The notes under the pieces: model-generated
The model's input: only the letters and a program-made list of their open reading frames with translations
Database searches by the model: none
What the model was told of the DNA's origin: nothing
Assembly (NCBI RefSeq): GCF_033958435.1
Contig: NC_134147.1
Span: 45,502,001 to 45,566,000, forward strand
DNA length: 64,000 nucleotides
Reading direction: 5' to 3'
Source of the DNA: Carettochelys insculpta
Lineage: Eukaryota; Chordata; Testudines; Carettochelyidae
Part shown: positions 35,897 to 47,074 of the stretch, in pieces
Numbering within the stretch: position 1 is the stretch's first letter
Layout: every line of letters starts with the position of its first letter
Made by a program: the position numbers and the translations under genes

Positions 35897-36110
35897 AAAG
35901 AGAACAAGAAGTCCTGTAGCACCTTATAGACTAACACATTTGTTGGCGCATAAGCGTCTCATGGGCAAAGAGCTGCTTCGTCATATGCATGACAAATTGG
36001 GTCTTGCCCATGAAACCTAATGCTCCAATAGATCTGTTAGTCTATAAGGTGCCACAGGACTTCCCGTTGTTTTTGCAGATACAGACTAACCCAGCTACCT
36101 CTCTGATACT
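35897..36110. mobile_element. Penelope-like tail, head-to-head inverted dimer, 214 bp
   Basis: The left arm is antisense (aagtcctgtagcaccttata, then ggcgcataagcgtctcatgg). The right arm is sense (gtcttgcccatgaaacctaa, tctgttagtctataaggtgc, then gcagatacagactaacccag). The right arm carries the complete tail end (ctacctctctgata). The flanks tctctcccag and tctctttcctgg are similar but not identical, so a duplication is only possible. Confidence 0.7.
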
Positions 36111-37519
36111 TCTCTTTCCTGGGTGCATCCTTCTCTTCATCTTGTAATCTCTCCCATCTCTGTGGGTTAGGGGGCAGTGCTGACGGGTGCTTAAGAATGA
36201 ACTGTTGGGAAGAGACATTTTAATGTCGTGGCTGTCACAGCACCAAATGCCTTTCGTCGACCTTGCCTGCCCTCTGTGTGCTCAGACACACAGATCAAAG
36301 AAAGCGTGAGAGAGGAAACAGATACAGACCGACTGCCAGCCCATACCTCGTGCGATGGGTTTAACCAAGTGGCCAGTTCTAAAGCAGTGCCCTGTCTCTG
36401 GGGTAACTTATTTTATTTAAATATTTGCTTCAGCAGTTCACTGTTGTCTGCCCTGTGGGCTCTGTTGGGTCCCGTCTCTTCTGGGCTGGGGCTGGGAAGG
36501 GGATTTGGCACCTGCTTGCATGCTGCCGTTGTACCAGGGGATGGAAGGCTGGTGTTCTTGTTCAGGGTGCCGTGTCTTTGCTGTTGCTGGGGCAGTGGGG
36601 TAGCCCACCAACATTCAGCCCCTGTGATGCTGTATCTTTTAGCTGTCAAGTTAGCACCATGCATTAAAATTACATTAAAATGCATTAGGGTTGAAGGCGC
36701 TAAATGGCAAGACTTCCCATTCAGTTTTTAGAGCAGCTTCTTCCATCAAAGGAACCACACAGAAGACAAGGAAGAAAGCAGAGGTGTGGGCTACCAGCTT
36801 GTCTGTAACATGCAAATACCACGTGGACCAGCTGGTGTAGATCAGCATTGCTCCCTGGACTGCTGGTCTCACACCAGCTAAGGCTTCTGGCCGGTGAGGC
36901 CAGGTTTAGCCAAGTGATAAATTCCAGAGCCGTGCAACAGCGAAATTTTACCCTGCTCATTTTGACTACTTCGCCTCCCGCCGGAGCTCCCTCCCCTTTC
37001 CACCCCCAGCATTGCTCCGAGATTCCAACCTCCTGAGCACCTCTGCACCGCTGATCTCATTGTGCATTGTCAGATGGCTGGCGACTCTTTGGAGCATCGT
37101 AAACTGCCTGCCTCCCCTGATTTCAGAGGAATTAATCTGTGCTCACAGTGACAGCACAATTTGGGTTGGTGATTGGAGGTGCATCATGGCGCTCTTGTTG
37201 CAACAGCAGCCAGATCTAAAACACACCCCTGCACCCGGAGCATTACTTATGTATTTGGTGCAATGTGCCTGTGACATTAGGTGAAGTCCTGATTATATCA
37301 AAGTGTTTCTGCTTAGCAGTCGGGCTTCATTGCATCTCAAAGTCCAAACGTGCCCTTTGTAGTCTAGCAGCGCATGGGAAATTGGGAAGTAATGTATAAA
37401 TAAAGTAGCTCTGTGGCCTGCAGTATTTCCTGCAGACAAACATGGTTTTAATGATGCTTTGCATTAACTGGCGACTATAAAGACTGAGTCACTGTTTTCC
37501 CCTGCCTGCCTCTCTTTCC
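36111..37519. other. Unassigned intronic sequence before the second CADPS exon
   Basis: No gene or named repeat is seen. A 167-codon frame at 36228-36731 has no family resemblance. Confidence 0.5.
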
Positions 37520-37525
37520 TTGCAG

Positions 37526-37858
37526 GTGTTTCTGAAAAGTGACCGTGTTGCCCGGATGGTGCAGAGTGGGGGCTGCTCTGCAAACGACTCACGGGAAGTT
37601 TTCAAGAAGCACATTGAGAAGAGAGTGCGCAGCTTGCCCGAGATCGATGGCCTCAGCAAGGAGACAGTTCTCAGCTCTTGGATGGCAAAATTCGATGCAA
37701 TTTACCGTGGCGAAGAGGATCCCCGCAAACAGCAAGCCAGGATGACCGCCAGTGCTGCCTCGGAGCTGATCCTCAGCAAGGAACAACTGTACGAAATGTT
37801 TCAGAACATCTTGGGAATCAAGAAGTTTGAGCATCAGCTGCTGTACAACGCATGTCAG
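37526..37858 (+). CDS. CADPS: CADPS internal exon, 333 bp (111 codons), N-terminal region of CAPS
   Basis: The exon starts [18 protein letters not shown] and ends LLYNACQ, with 111 codons, no stop and phase 0 at both ends. The acceptor is ttgcag at 37520-37525; the donor is gtaagc at 37859. It continues directly from YYE of the exon at 23308, as in the CAPS family. Charged helical-looking stretches ([31 protein letters not shown]) precede the [14 protein letters not shown] segment. The stretch [17 protein letters not shown] fits CADPS; CADPS2, by recall, differs here. The region lies before the C2 and PH domains of the roughly 1,350-residue protein, and I assign it no separate enzymatic role. 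The near-perfect match to other vertebrates indicates strong purifying selection, in contrast with the decayed surroundings. Confidence 0.93.
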
Positions 37859-37864
37859 GTAAGC

Positions 37865-39676
37865 TAGTCTTTTAATACTGCCAGCTTGTCCGTGTGAGGA
37901 GAAGTGCACTTCAGTGCATCTGGCAGGAAAACACAGGAGTATCTGAATTTCTCATGCACAAGAGGTGAACATTTTACCCAAATTAGCTTGTTGAGATTGT
38001 GCTGGATTTCCTCTCACCTGGGCATGGTTGTGAAGCTCATGGCTGAGAAGTAGCCAAGTCCTACTACTCTCTCTCATACCTGAGCCCCGTAGACCACTCC
38101 ATGAGTTCAGGGAGACAAGATTTACTATCTAATCCTTGCTGCATGTGGTACCCTTGGTTGGGCAAGCAAGGTCTCTGGGCTTCCACTCCATTCTCCCCTC
38201 TTTTTCAGCCCTTCTGCCTGCACGTATGGGGTAGTGGGCGGTAAAGAGGGGCCCATAAGGCACAGTGATTTATGGGAGGAAGTGAGATAAGAGGAGCTCA
38301 ATAGACCTGGAAGGGGATCACAGTTGTAGGCTTTAAACCTGATCTGGGCAGCTCTGTCTTCCTCTGTGTGAGAATTGTTCTAGGAGTGATTTTGGGGCAG
38401 TTCTCTGCCCTATTTACTAAGGGAGGTCAAGCTAAAAGATCACATCACTTCCTTTTGGCCCTCGCATCTATGACCATTTGTCGACCACTGACCATGATTT
38501 GAAGCTTTGCTGTTGTCCATCCAACTTGTAATTGCAGCTTCTCTGTCTGAGCCAGCTTGTTTTGGGTTTTGATTAACTGCAGCTTTGTCTCCACTGCTAA
38601 AAGCAGTGACGTTTTACTGCTGGATAACAACCTCAGGCTCCCTAGCCTGCTGTAAAATACTAGGGGACACAAGTGTTTATCATGAGGTAATTAGGTGAGG
38701 TCGGCCATCTGCAAGGCACAGTGCTGACCTCACCTAGCTCCCTCATGATAAATAATATGCATGCCTCATCTCCACTAGGATTCTGCAGCAGGACAGCTAA
38801 CACATATTATCTTCTAAGTTCTCTGTCTTTTAGGCAGTGAAGACACAGCGTCAGAGGGAAAGTTTAGGGATCCTCTGAATGCAGATTGTGCAGAACTCTT
38901 ACTACAGAGTAAAAATAACCTCCGAGCTATTTCGAAGGAAGACTCAGATCTCAGCCTTTCCGCTGCACAGAGAATGAAATGATTTTGTCACTTTCTCCCC
39001 TCGTTTCGGTAATTTGTGCCCAGGAAATATGACTGTTGTACCATTTTCTGTTCTCCTCCTTCAGTTGATTACTGGAGGCAGTTCTGCTGTCCAGTCGCTT
39101 GCCCTCGTTGGCAGTTCTTTACATTTCCATTTGTGAGACAGGCTATTTTCTGTGCCACGTTTTTCCCTCCTGAATACATTAATTCTTTTCATTTTTCCCT
39201 TTTTCCATTTCAGTCACTTAAAAAAGAAGAGGGAGAGAAATGTGTCACCATGAAAAAGGCCCTAATGAGCATTACAACTCTGGCTAATAATGTGGTTTGT
39301 GGCCACAGACTGTACAAAAGAAGGATTTATTTAGCAAATGGGCAGAGCAACTCCAAACATATCCTGGTTCAGAGCACACTCTGCAGTAACTGAACAAGAC
39401 TTGGCAGGTTTCCTCTGTGCGCAGAAGTGCTTGTGACCACAAACTGCGCCAGGCTGCTGTAGCCATAGGGAGGACAAACTGGTGTCTGCCTCAGCAGTTT
39501 AAAAGATAGCACAAATGATACGTAGTTCTGCGATTAGTCTTGTGATCATCTCAAGGAGCAGGAAATGCTCCAGAAGATGATGATGTTCATGTTGATGGGC
39601 CCTCTAGTGCTAGGCCCTGGATTCTTTGTTTCTGTAGGTAATCGTCAATCCCTAATCTCAAAGTACATCTGAACAA
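37865..39676. other. Unassigned intronic sequence after the second CADPS exon
   Basis: No further exon and no named repeat are recognised. Confidence 0.5.
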
Positions 39677-39830
39677 TCATAGAACACTAAAATTGGAAGC
39701 AACCTCATGAGGTTATTGAGTCCAGTCCCCTGCCTTCACAGCAGGGCCAAGCGCTGTCTAGACAGATGTCTATATAACCTGCTCTTACATATCTCTGGTG
39801 ATGGAGATTCCACAGCCTCCCTAGCAATGA
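39677..39830 (-). mobile_element. CR1 3' end, minus strand
   Basis: The segment tcatagaacactaaaattgg, then gcagggccaagcgctgtcta, then ctctggtgatggagattcca is the antisense CR1 3' tail. Confidence 0.75.
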
Positions 39831-42800
39831 TTTCCCCTTCTCCTACAGTGTTGGTCCATTGACTTTAGAAAGGGATTTACTTTCTAGGTGACTTCATCTG
39901 TCTTTCTAAGTAGAAAGTTTAGCATTTGTTTTCATTAACCTGGATCTCCCTTCATGCTAGCCTACTTCCTCTTTCTGGACAATCCCTGGTTATTCTTTAG
40001 GGACACCAGTTAATGCACTTGCTCTGGATTGACGGAACAGAGAGCTGTTCGTAAGACAGCATTACTGTTCTGGTCCCACCTGCTAGGAGATGCATAAAGC
40101 ACTGCACTCTGCAGCATTTCCTGGAGTCTGAAAGTGACATTTGAGCAAAGGTCCCTGCTCCAGTTCGATTGAGGAGCGAAACTGCCAAGGTCCTGCCTGA
40201 ATCTGGGTTTGCATGTGAACAGCTTTGCCCTTACACTTCCACTGCACAGCTAAGGAATCTGAATTATTGTGGCCATCCCCACACATTCAAAAATTTTGAG
40301 TCATGCCTACCCTAAGCCTAAAAATCATGAGATCAGCCTCAAAATCTACAGTGCAAGAGGCTCATTGGGTAGTCGTGCAAATGCAGTCATTTAGTGCGCC
40401 AGTGATCAGGCCAAAGAACGACATGGGGGATTGGGTTGTAAATGCGAGGGGCACGTGAGCTACCTCTGAAACCTGCCAGTGGGGTCACTGCTACGCTAGC
40501 TGTAGGATCATCAAGTGGCTCGCCAAGGGCTGTGATGGTCAGAGGCTCCATTGTAGCCACCTGCCTAGTTGAGTCTCTAACAGGCATGGATGCGGCAGAC
40601 TGTCTGGAAGGCAGCCATACACCAGGCTTCAACTGGACAGGAGGTGCCTTTTAACTGAGACTCTGATGTTAGTCACCCTTACTCCTACTATGGGGCTGGG
40701 AGCACCTCCATGTGTAGCAGTCCTGCACTTCATCCACCAGACCATCCTTGCCTAACGCATGCACCAAAATGCAGATTACCCTTCCCTCTCGACTTTGGGC
40801 CCCAGGCATGCCGAAGCAAGCCTCACCACTGTAGGCCAGTGGTTGTCCATGAGGTCTTCTGACCGGCGGCAGCGGGGTGGAGGTGGAGAAGAGTGTACTG
40901 CCAGGAGAGGGAGCTGGTGCTGTACCAGTTGCAAATGGCTACCGAGCCCCTGCCTTGCATACAATATCCCCTGCAGTCAGCTTGAGTTGTAAAGCACAGA
41001 GGAAGGCCTGTTCTGCTGGGTTTATTTCATCCCTCCTCAGTACTCCGCACTGCAGCTGGGCTTTTGAGAGCGGGGTATTTTTGTCACTGCACGTGGAAAT
41101 TCTCCTGTCAGTTACTTTCCTGTGTTGAATCTGTATGGTCACCCTCCTAGCCGACAAGGGGAAGGCACTTCGTATAAAGTTCCGCTTGACAAACTCCAAA
41201 ATTGTAGCATTGGCCCTCAACAGAAGGAGCTGAGCTATTTCATAAGTGTCTCTGTGAGGGTCAGAATCTGCAGCTGGAAATCTGAACTCAGACACTGTTC
41301 ATTGTAATTCGCCAGATGTTAAGCCTGGCCTAGAGCTGTTCTCAAGACCTTGAGATGGCTTTTATTTCCTTCTTTCCCCAGTCATCACCTGCATTTCCTC
41401 CTTTTATTCCATAGCTGCTGGTAAGGAGAACGCACAGAGCCAGCCAGCAGAGGAGTGCTCTGATGGGATAGTAAATCGCCTCACGTGACCCTCCACCTCC
41501 CATTAGTTCCCAGCATCTCAAACTACCCTCCTCCTTTGCTCTTGAGCACTTTGTGGTGTTCCACACAAGAGCGTTTGTTGCAAACAAATATTCACAACGT
41601 GCTAATAGCACATAAACCAGAGTCTAGTCTTAGCTGTAGCACGTCCCTCTCTGTTCTGACCAGCACGCTCAGTTATGGGTTGCAGCATACAGAGAAACCC
41701 CTTGGCAGTCTCTGGCCACCATGCTCCCTGAGGTGAAAGCTGTGAAGCTCCCCTGCTTGCTGAATCTTCTTTCGGAGTATGTTAGCAGCCAGGGTCATTG
41801 AGGCACATTACTATGGAGCAATGCAAGAGTGCCACCTGCCATTCACACCTCACAGGCTGTACACTACCCCTACATGTTTAATCCCTCTCAGACTGGGATG
41901 CTCGAGCTGTGAATTGGTCAAGCACCCCTCTAACAGCATAGAGCCTAGTAGCTCTAACATTGGTGCCTGACCTCTGAGCATGTTAGGTGCTCTGTTCCTG
42001 GTGGACAAGAGGAATGTTCTGGCGATCCTCAAATGAGCATTTTAAACATGAGTTCCTTGCCTTGTACATACTGGCAACCCCAGGAGTGGAATCCCCAGGG
42101 TCTTTGCCCAAGGAGACTTTTCTTGGAGGCGTGGTGTAGCTTTTGATCCCTGTCTCTGTGACCAGACTGTGGGCAAAGCAGACATGCATTTGGAGCCAGC
42201 TTGTCCTCTCAATTCAAACTTCATCTATGCTAGGGATTTTAACCAGCTATCAGCATAGCTGCCTGAGTGCATGCTTCTAGTATGCACGGTCACTAGCAGG
42301 CTGAAAAGGGCCCCAGTGCTTGAAACTGGGGAAGGCTGCACTGGTCATTTCATTGGGGTTGGGGTACCCAGTGATACTGGTGATTGGCTGGAAGCAGTCC
42401 CTAGCCGTACAGCAGTGAACATGAGGAGAAACCATCCCCAAAGGACAAAAATAAAACCACATGTATTTGTGTTCTTTTTGTTTGGATAGAAAGATCAGAA
42501 TTGCCAGATGGGTCAGCTCCATGGCCCACTGAGCCCCATCTCCATCTCTGGCCGCACCCACGAGGTAGAGGGCAGAACCCTGCAATAAGCAGTGATGGGA
42601 CGTCTTCTCCTCAGAGGCTGTTTCTTCCCAGCTGCAAATAATTCAGTTAGTGTCAGCCCTGACAGGGGGTTTCTCTCCTTTCCCAATCTCTTGTTTCTTC
42701 ATTAATGCTTCCTACTAAAACTCTGGGTTTTTGCAGGGCCTGTGGGAGACTTCGAAAGGCATAACTGGGAGTTAAGGGCTTAGTTCCCATTGACAGTCCA

Positions 42801-43008
42801 TTAGGAACCATGTACCCAAGTGCCCCTCTACCGCAGAAAGTCTGCTCAGTACTGCTGAACTCAAGTTAGCGGGTGGTGGTTTGTTTGTTTTTGTTTGGTT
42901 GTTTTAAGATGGATGCCAATTAGAGAGAGCGAGAGAGACCTGCCAGCATTTGAAAGCTATAAATAGAGACCTTCAGAGGGAGAACTGAGGGACATCCTTT
43001 AGCACCAC
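39831..43008. other. Unassigned intronic sequence, about 3.2 kb
   Basis: A short piece near 42221 (catctatgctagggatttta) resembles a TIR-element end but has no partner. A gagaga purine run lies near 42924-42939. No gene is seen. Confidence 0.45.
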
Positions 43009-43011
43009 TGA

Positions 43012-43283
43012 GGCTACGTCCAGACATAGAAGTCAACCACCAACATGCAATTTTAGCTACACCAATTGTGTAGCTAAACTCGACTCATCAGCAGTCGACT
43101 TCAATTTCTGTCTACATGGAGGAAGGTCGGGAACATTTCTCCCATTGACCTTCCTTCGCTGCTCATGAGGAGTTCCGGGGTTGACTTGGACTCTGGAAGA
43201 CACCATTTTGTGCATGCACAAAAGGAAATTCTGGAAGATCAACCCTGAATGGGCTGATCTTCCGTGGTAGTGTGGCTCTAGCC
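43012..43283. mobile_element. TIR transposon, TGA duplication, 272 bp
   Basis: The left end ggctacgtccagacatag and the right end gtagtgtggctctagcc mirror each other. TGA lies on both sides (43009-43011 and 43284-43286). The interior has gtcgact words and a local palindrome (ttagctacaccaattgtgtagctaa, 43053-43077). Confidence 0.65.
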
Positions 43284-43286
43284 TGA

Positions 43287-44058
43287 GATGCCTTGGGCTC
43301 ATTGAGTCTCTGTACAGAGCGTAGGGGAAATGAAAGATATTTCACATGAACAAATAAAGGGTGTATGTGCAAAAGTAATATTCATCTGTCTGTTCCATGT
43401 GGAATGGCCCATTGCGGTACAGATAATTAGCACATTTTAAAATGCTGCCCCTACTACCCTGTTCATTTTCCGTTCATTTTCGTTCAGCCCTTTTCATTTT
43501 CATTAGTATGCCAGTCTGAGAAATGATCTTTGGACACAGTTCTGCCAGCCCATTGGCCTGCCTTTAAACTTAACAGGACCAGCTGGCTGAGCTGCTAGAT
43601 TTCTGAAGACCTCTCAGCCCTCTCTTTGGAGTGATTATTTGCGCCATATGACGTCCCTTAAAGTGCTTCAGTGCAGTTGGTTGGTAAATTGCTAATTTGA
43701 TTCCATTGGACTGTATTGTTGCAAAGCTAGTCTGTGTGTTTGTTTCCTAGCAAAGATACACAGACTGTGACTGTGACAGGAACTGATACATGCTAATGAG
43801 TTAGATTAGCATGGTTGGACTCTTGTCTCTCATTAATGTTAATTAGAAGTATAACTTCAGTCTTTCTCTAAGTGACCTGTTTGAGGTATTTATTGATAGT
43901 TTCCTGTGAATAAAATAGTATAACATTGTTGATTGTCAATTCACATGAATGTGCAATAAATGTAATTTTAAAAAATGTGTTTGCCTGCCATATTGGACTG
44001 ACATCTTTGGATGTGTGGGGGAAAAAAAATAGTAACCCTCACATGAGAGCACAAAAGA
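43287..44058. other. Unassigned intronic sequence
   Basis: AT-rich. No gene or named repeat is recognised. Confidence 0.5.
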
Positions 44059-44545
44059 TCATAGAATCATAGGGCTGGAAGGGACCTTATGAGGTCATTG
44101 AGTCCAGCCCCCTGCTTCAAGCAGGATCAACTCCAACTAAGTCATCCCAGCCAGGACCTTATCAAGCCAGGACTTAAAAACCTCTAGGCCGTGTCTACAC
44201 TAGCCCCAAACTTCGAAATAGCCACGCAAATGGCCATTTCGAAGTTTACTAATGAAGCGCTGAAATGCATATTCAGCATTAGTAAACTTCATGGGAATAA
44301 GGGGACTTCGAAGTAGGTGGGGTCCTTTCGAAAAGGAGCCCCGTCGGGACGAGCCGTGCGGCGGCGAGGCGCGTCAATTTCAAAGTGCTGCGGCCGCCCG
44401 CATGCTAATGAAGCGCTGAATATGCATTTCAGCACTTCATTAGTAAACTTTGAAATGGCCATTTGTGTGGCCATTTCGAAGTTTGGGGCTAGTGTAGACA
44501 TGGCCCTAGAGATGAAGAATCCACCACCTCTCTAGGCGGTGATCA
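44059..44545 (-). mobile_element. CR1 3' end, minus strand, split by a TIR transposon
   Basis: The left part is 44059-44186 (tcatagaatcatagggctgg to aaaaacctcta). The right part begins at 44509 (gagatgaagaatccaccacc). Joined across one CTA, the two parts read aacctctagagatgaag, which fits the CR1 tail pattern. The TIR element at 44187-44505 therefore landed in an existing CR1. Confidence 0.85.
44187..44505. mobile_element. TIR transposon, 319 bp, CTA duplication, inserted in CR1
   Basis: The ends ggccgtgtctacactagccc and gggctagtgtagacatggcc are almost perfect inverted repeats that extend further as aaacttcgaaatagcc / ggccatttcgaagttt. CTA flanks both sides (44184-44186 and 44506-44508). The interior has two copies, in opposite orientation, of the gaagcgctgaa...atgcat palindrome also found in the element at 2849, and a GC-rich centre (gtcgggacgagccgtgcggc). 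No coding capacity. Low divergence between its arms suggests a fairly recent insertion. Confidence 0.85.
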
Positions 44546-44600
44546 CAGGGAGCTATGCTGTGACTTGTATATGAGCATGTCTACATATGTTGTACCCAGA

Positions 44601-44760
44601 GGCACTGAGACCTCATACCAGGGTGAGTGAAGTCTCTGCTCTACAGCCTTGGCTGAGAGCCAGTTGCCCTTTAGCCCATGTGGTAGAGCAAAAGGCTTTA
44701 GTTCATATAATCACAGGTTCAGTCCTGGTGCTGGCAACCTGATTGGCGTTACAATTGGGG
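44601..44760 (+). mobile_element. tRNA-derived SINE, tandem unit 1
   Basis: The unit starts ggcactgagacctcatacca. It has an A-box-like segment (catgtggtagagca near 44678-44690) and a B-box-like ggttcagtcct at 44716-44726. A second, about 224 bp later, copy repeats the same order. The tRNA-like fold is not complete, so it is a SINE and not a tRNA gene. Confidence 0.6.
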
Positions 44761-44824
44761 GCTTGTCTGGGTTGAAGGTCTCAGAAGCTTGGGATGTGCT
44801 TTCTCTGCCCAGGGAAACATGTAG

Positions 44825-44985
44825 GACACTGAGACCTTGTACTGGTGTGAGTGAAGTCTCTGCTCCATAGCCTTGGCTGAGAGCCAGCTGGCCTTTAGTT
44901 CATGTGGTAGAACACAGGGCTTTAGCCCCTCTGATTGCAGGTTCAATCACTGGTGCCAGCAACCTGGGTCTGTCAGTGTTACACA
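44825..44985 (+). mobile_element. tRNA-derived SINE, tandem unit 2
   Basis: The unit repeats gacactgagaccttgtactg, gtgaagtctctgctccatag, ccttggctgagagccagctg and gttcaatcac (44941-44950; B box). It aligns to unit 1 over its whole length with a period of about 224 bp. The two units differ at many positions, so the duplication is old or arose by two insertions. Confidence 0.6.
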
Positions 44986-45300
44986 TGGTTAATCATGTCG
45001 GTGCCCAGAGTGGATATTGAATTTAGACTGTCCCTGCTCTCAGATGCCACAGCAGAATCAGGCACTCTCTAAAAGGGTGTGGCAGAAAGGTTTGTTAGCT
45101 ATTTAATGCCACTACAGCTGAACACAGAGGTAACAATGCAGTTTTCACATGTGGTTTAAGTAGTACACAATATATTCAGAAGCTGTTTTGACTGGAGCTT
45201 ATCTGATATATACATATTGGTATCAGCAAACTATTTATTTCCCTGGTTGACTGAGTCTCTTTCTGCTTTCCAGAGCTCTCAGTATACTGCCACTAATGCA

Positions 45301-45462
45301 GTTGGAGACACAAGCTGTGTTGGGTAATATATTTTTATCCGACCAATGTAAGTGGATGAGAGAGAGGGAGAAGATTTTGAGCTTACCCAGAATTTTTCTT
45401 CTACCTCACCCACCTTGTGCGTCTCATATCCTGATACCAGCCTGGCTCTCACCCTGCAGACG
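45301..45462. mobile_element. Penelope-like tail, inverted dimer, perfect 9-bp duplication
   Basis: The left arm is antisense (gacacaagctgtgttgggta, atttttatccgaccaatgta). The right arm is sense (cttctacctcacccaccttg, then gtctcatatcctgataccag). ACTAATGCA lies on both sides (45292-45300 and 45463-45471). The arms belong to the same family as the element at 12319. The class is inferred from the head-to-head layout shared with the copies at 19295 and 35897. Confidence 0.6.
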
Positions 45463-45592
45463 ACTAATGCAATTAATACTTTGAGATGGACTCATACTTA
45501 GAAAAGCCGACTAAATCTGCTTAGCACAATGATTTAGATTATTTTTGTGGCTGCTATACTGGCATCACTGTAAACTGTATCGTGCAGATCCT

Positions 45593-45886
45593 GGGCATAC
45601 CTTCACTGCCCACTGGATCGACAGGTAGTGATCAGTCCAGCAGGGGGTTGATTTATCATATCTAGTATAGACATGATAATACAACTGCCAAGGACTTTCC
45701 CATTGACAGTGGTACTCCCTGAAAACCAGAAGAGTAAGCAGAGTCGATGGGAGATGGTCAGCTGTTAACTTACCACAGCGAAAATACCCTAGTAAGCAGC
45801 TCTAAGTACATTAACTTCAGTACAGTTATTCATGTAGCTGAAGTTGCATAACTTGGGTCGATGGCCCATGGCAGTATAGACAAGGA
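45593..45886. mobile_element. TIR transposon, about 294 bp
   Basis: The left end gggcataccttcactgccc and the reverse complement of the right end gtccttgtctatactgcc share the outer pattern. The interior gatcgacaggtagtgatcag, gcagagtcgatgggagatgg and catgtagctgaagttgcata follows a turtle MITE layout I recall. Target duplication not resolved. Confidence 0.6.
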
Positions 45887-46254
45887 CTCAGAAATTGCTC
45901 CCTAAGATGCTGAACTCTTCCTTTAGTATCCCAACAAAAAGCGTTGTGGTGTTCAGCCTCTAGGATTGGTGCCAGTGTGTCCAGTGCTCTTGAAAAAGGG
46001 TCCTAATACATCAGGAAATCCTGCCACAAGGGGCCAAAAGGCTAATTATGGACAGAGACGTTCACCACGGATAGATCCATGTAAGAGCCAAGGAAATGAC
46101 TTCTATGTTGACAAACATGCTCAGTTTTATTTTTCTCTTCTCTGACCTATCTAAAGGTGAGTGATAATTATAGTATTCTGCACTTTGCTCACACCTTTCG
46201 TCTGGCCACCTTGATATGCTCTGGAAGGGTGGGTTAAGTATAACTGCCCCTGTG
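45887..46254. other. Unassigned intronic sequence
   Basis: No gene or named repeat is seen. Confidence 0.5.
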
Positions 46255-46390
46255 TTAAAGGTGGAGAAATAGAGTCACATAGCAGTCAAATGATTTGCCA
46301 CAGGTCAGCAAACATAAAGGCAGACCCTGGAACAAAGCCCAGTTCTCTTTGTTTCTAATCCAAGGTCAGCTGTCAGATGATGCTGCCTTT
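46255..46390 (-). mobile_element. MIR-like SINE fragment, minus strand
   Basis: The sequence ggtggagaaatagagtcaca, gatttgccacaggtcagcaa and gaacaaagcccagttctctt follows the antisense order of an ancient MIR-like SINE. Strongly diverged. Confidence 0.45.
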
Positions 46391-47074
46391 CCTGACCTCG
46401 TGTCGGGGCTGTGGACATCTATTCCCTGTTTTCTTTTTCTGTTAAAATATGCCAAACGGTACCTACAATTGATAAACTGAGAAATGTGCTGTATGACTTT
46501 TTCCTTCTAGCTGCAGTATTGATCTGTGTTGCTTAAGCTACATGATGTGGTTTTCAATGGAAATGTTCAGGTGTTTGAGCATTTTAGAAGTCCCCCTTTG
46601 ATTCATGCACAGAGCTTGCAAATATGTAAATGGCAGTTGAGCAAGTGGACACTACATCCCTCAGAGTTTATCCCTTTGTGATTCCCTTTGCATCTAGACG
46701 CATTGGCTGCAGCACATAAATTGTAGAAGAAAATCCTGAGGGGAAAATAAATCCACCTGGCCACACAGTACAAACGCTGGAGTCTTAAGGGACGTTTCCC
46801 TCTTGAAAATTGCACATCTCTGGATAGTGTGGTAATCCATAGACTTGTTAGAATGTAATGCTAACAAATTTTGAGCAAGCTGTTAAACTGCATGCCTCAG
46901 GTTTTAAAACAATCAGTGACTCTGAGGGATCGGGAAGAGATCTAACGGGGTTTGGGACATATTATTCCCTCTCTGCAAGGTTTCTTGTTCCTCTTTCTGC
47001 AGCAGCTGGTGTTGACCACTGTCAGAGACGGGATTCTGGATTACATAGACCATGGGTCTGATTGAATTCTATTT
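46391..47074. other. Unassigned intronic sequence
   Basis: No gene or named repeat is seen. Confidence 0.5.

Larger units (their letters stand above)
23422..37525 (+). other. CADPS: CADPS intron between the two exons seen, 14,104 bp
   Basis: The intron begins gtaagg at 23422 and ends in a strong pyrimidine tract with ttgcag at 37520-37525, so it is a standard GT-AG, phase-0 intron. It carries no recognisable coding sequence. Contents include short CR1 ends, a CR1-tailed SINE, hAT-like elements near 30.6 and 31.2 kb, a MIR-like SINE fragment near 32.1 kb and an inverted Penelope-like tail near 36 kb. The rest is unassigned intronic sequence. Confidence 0.85.

Noticed and set aside
36228..36731. 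167-codon open frame, + strand, with a hydrophobic stretch
   Set aside because: No family resemblance and no plausible splice sites in the CADPS frame; it starts mid-intron.
37859..39300. A third CADPS exon shortly downstream
   Set aside because: The next expected residues of the family were looked for and not found; intron 37859 onward stays open to the window end.
44672..44745. Functional tRNA gene
   Set aside because: A and B boxes are present, but the acceptor stem does not pair and a tandem copy exists; a SINE is the better reading.
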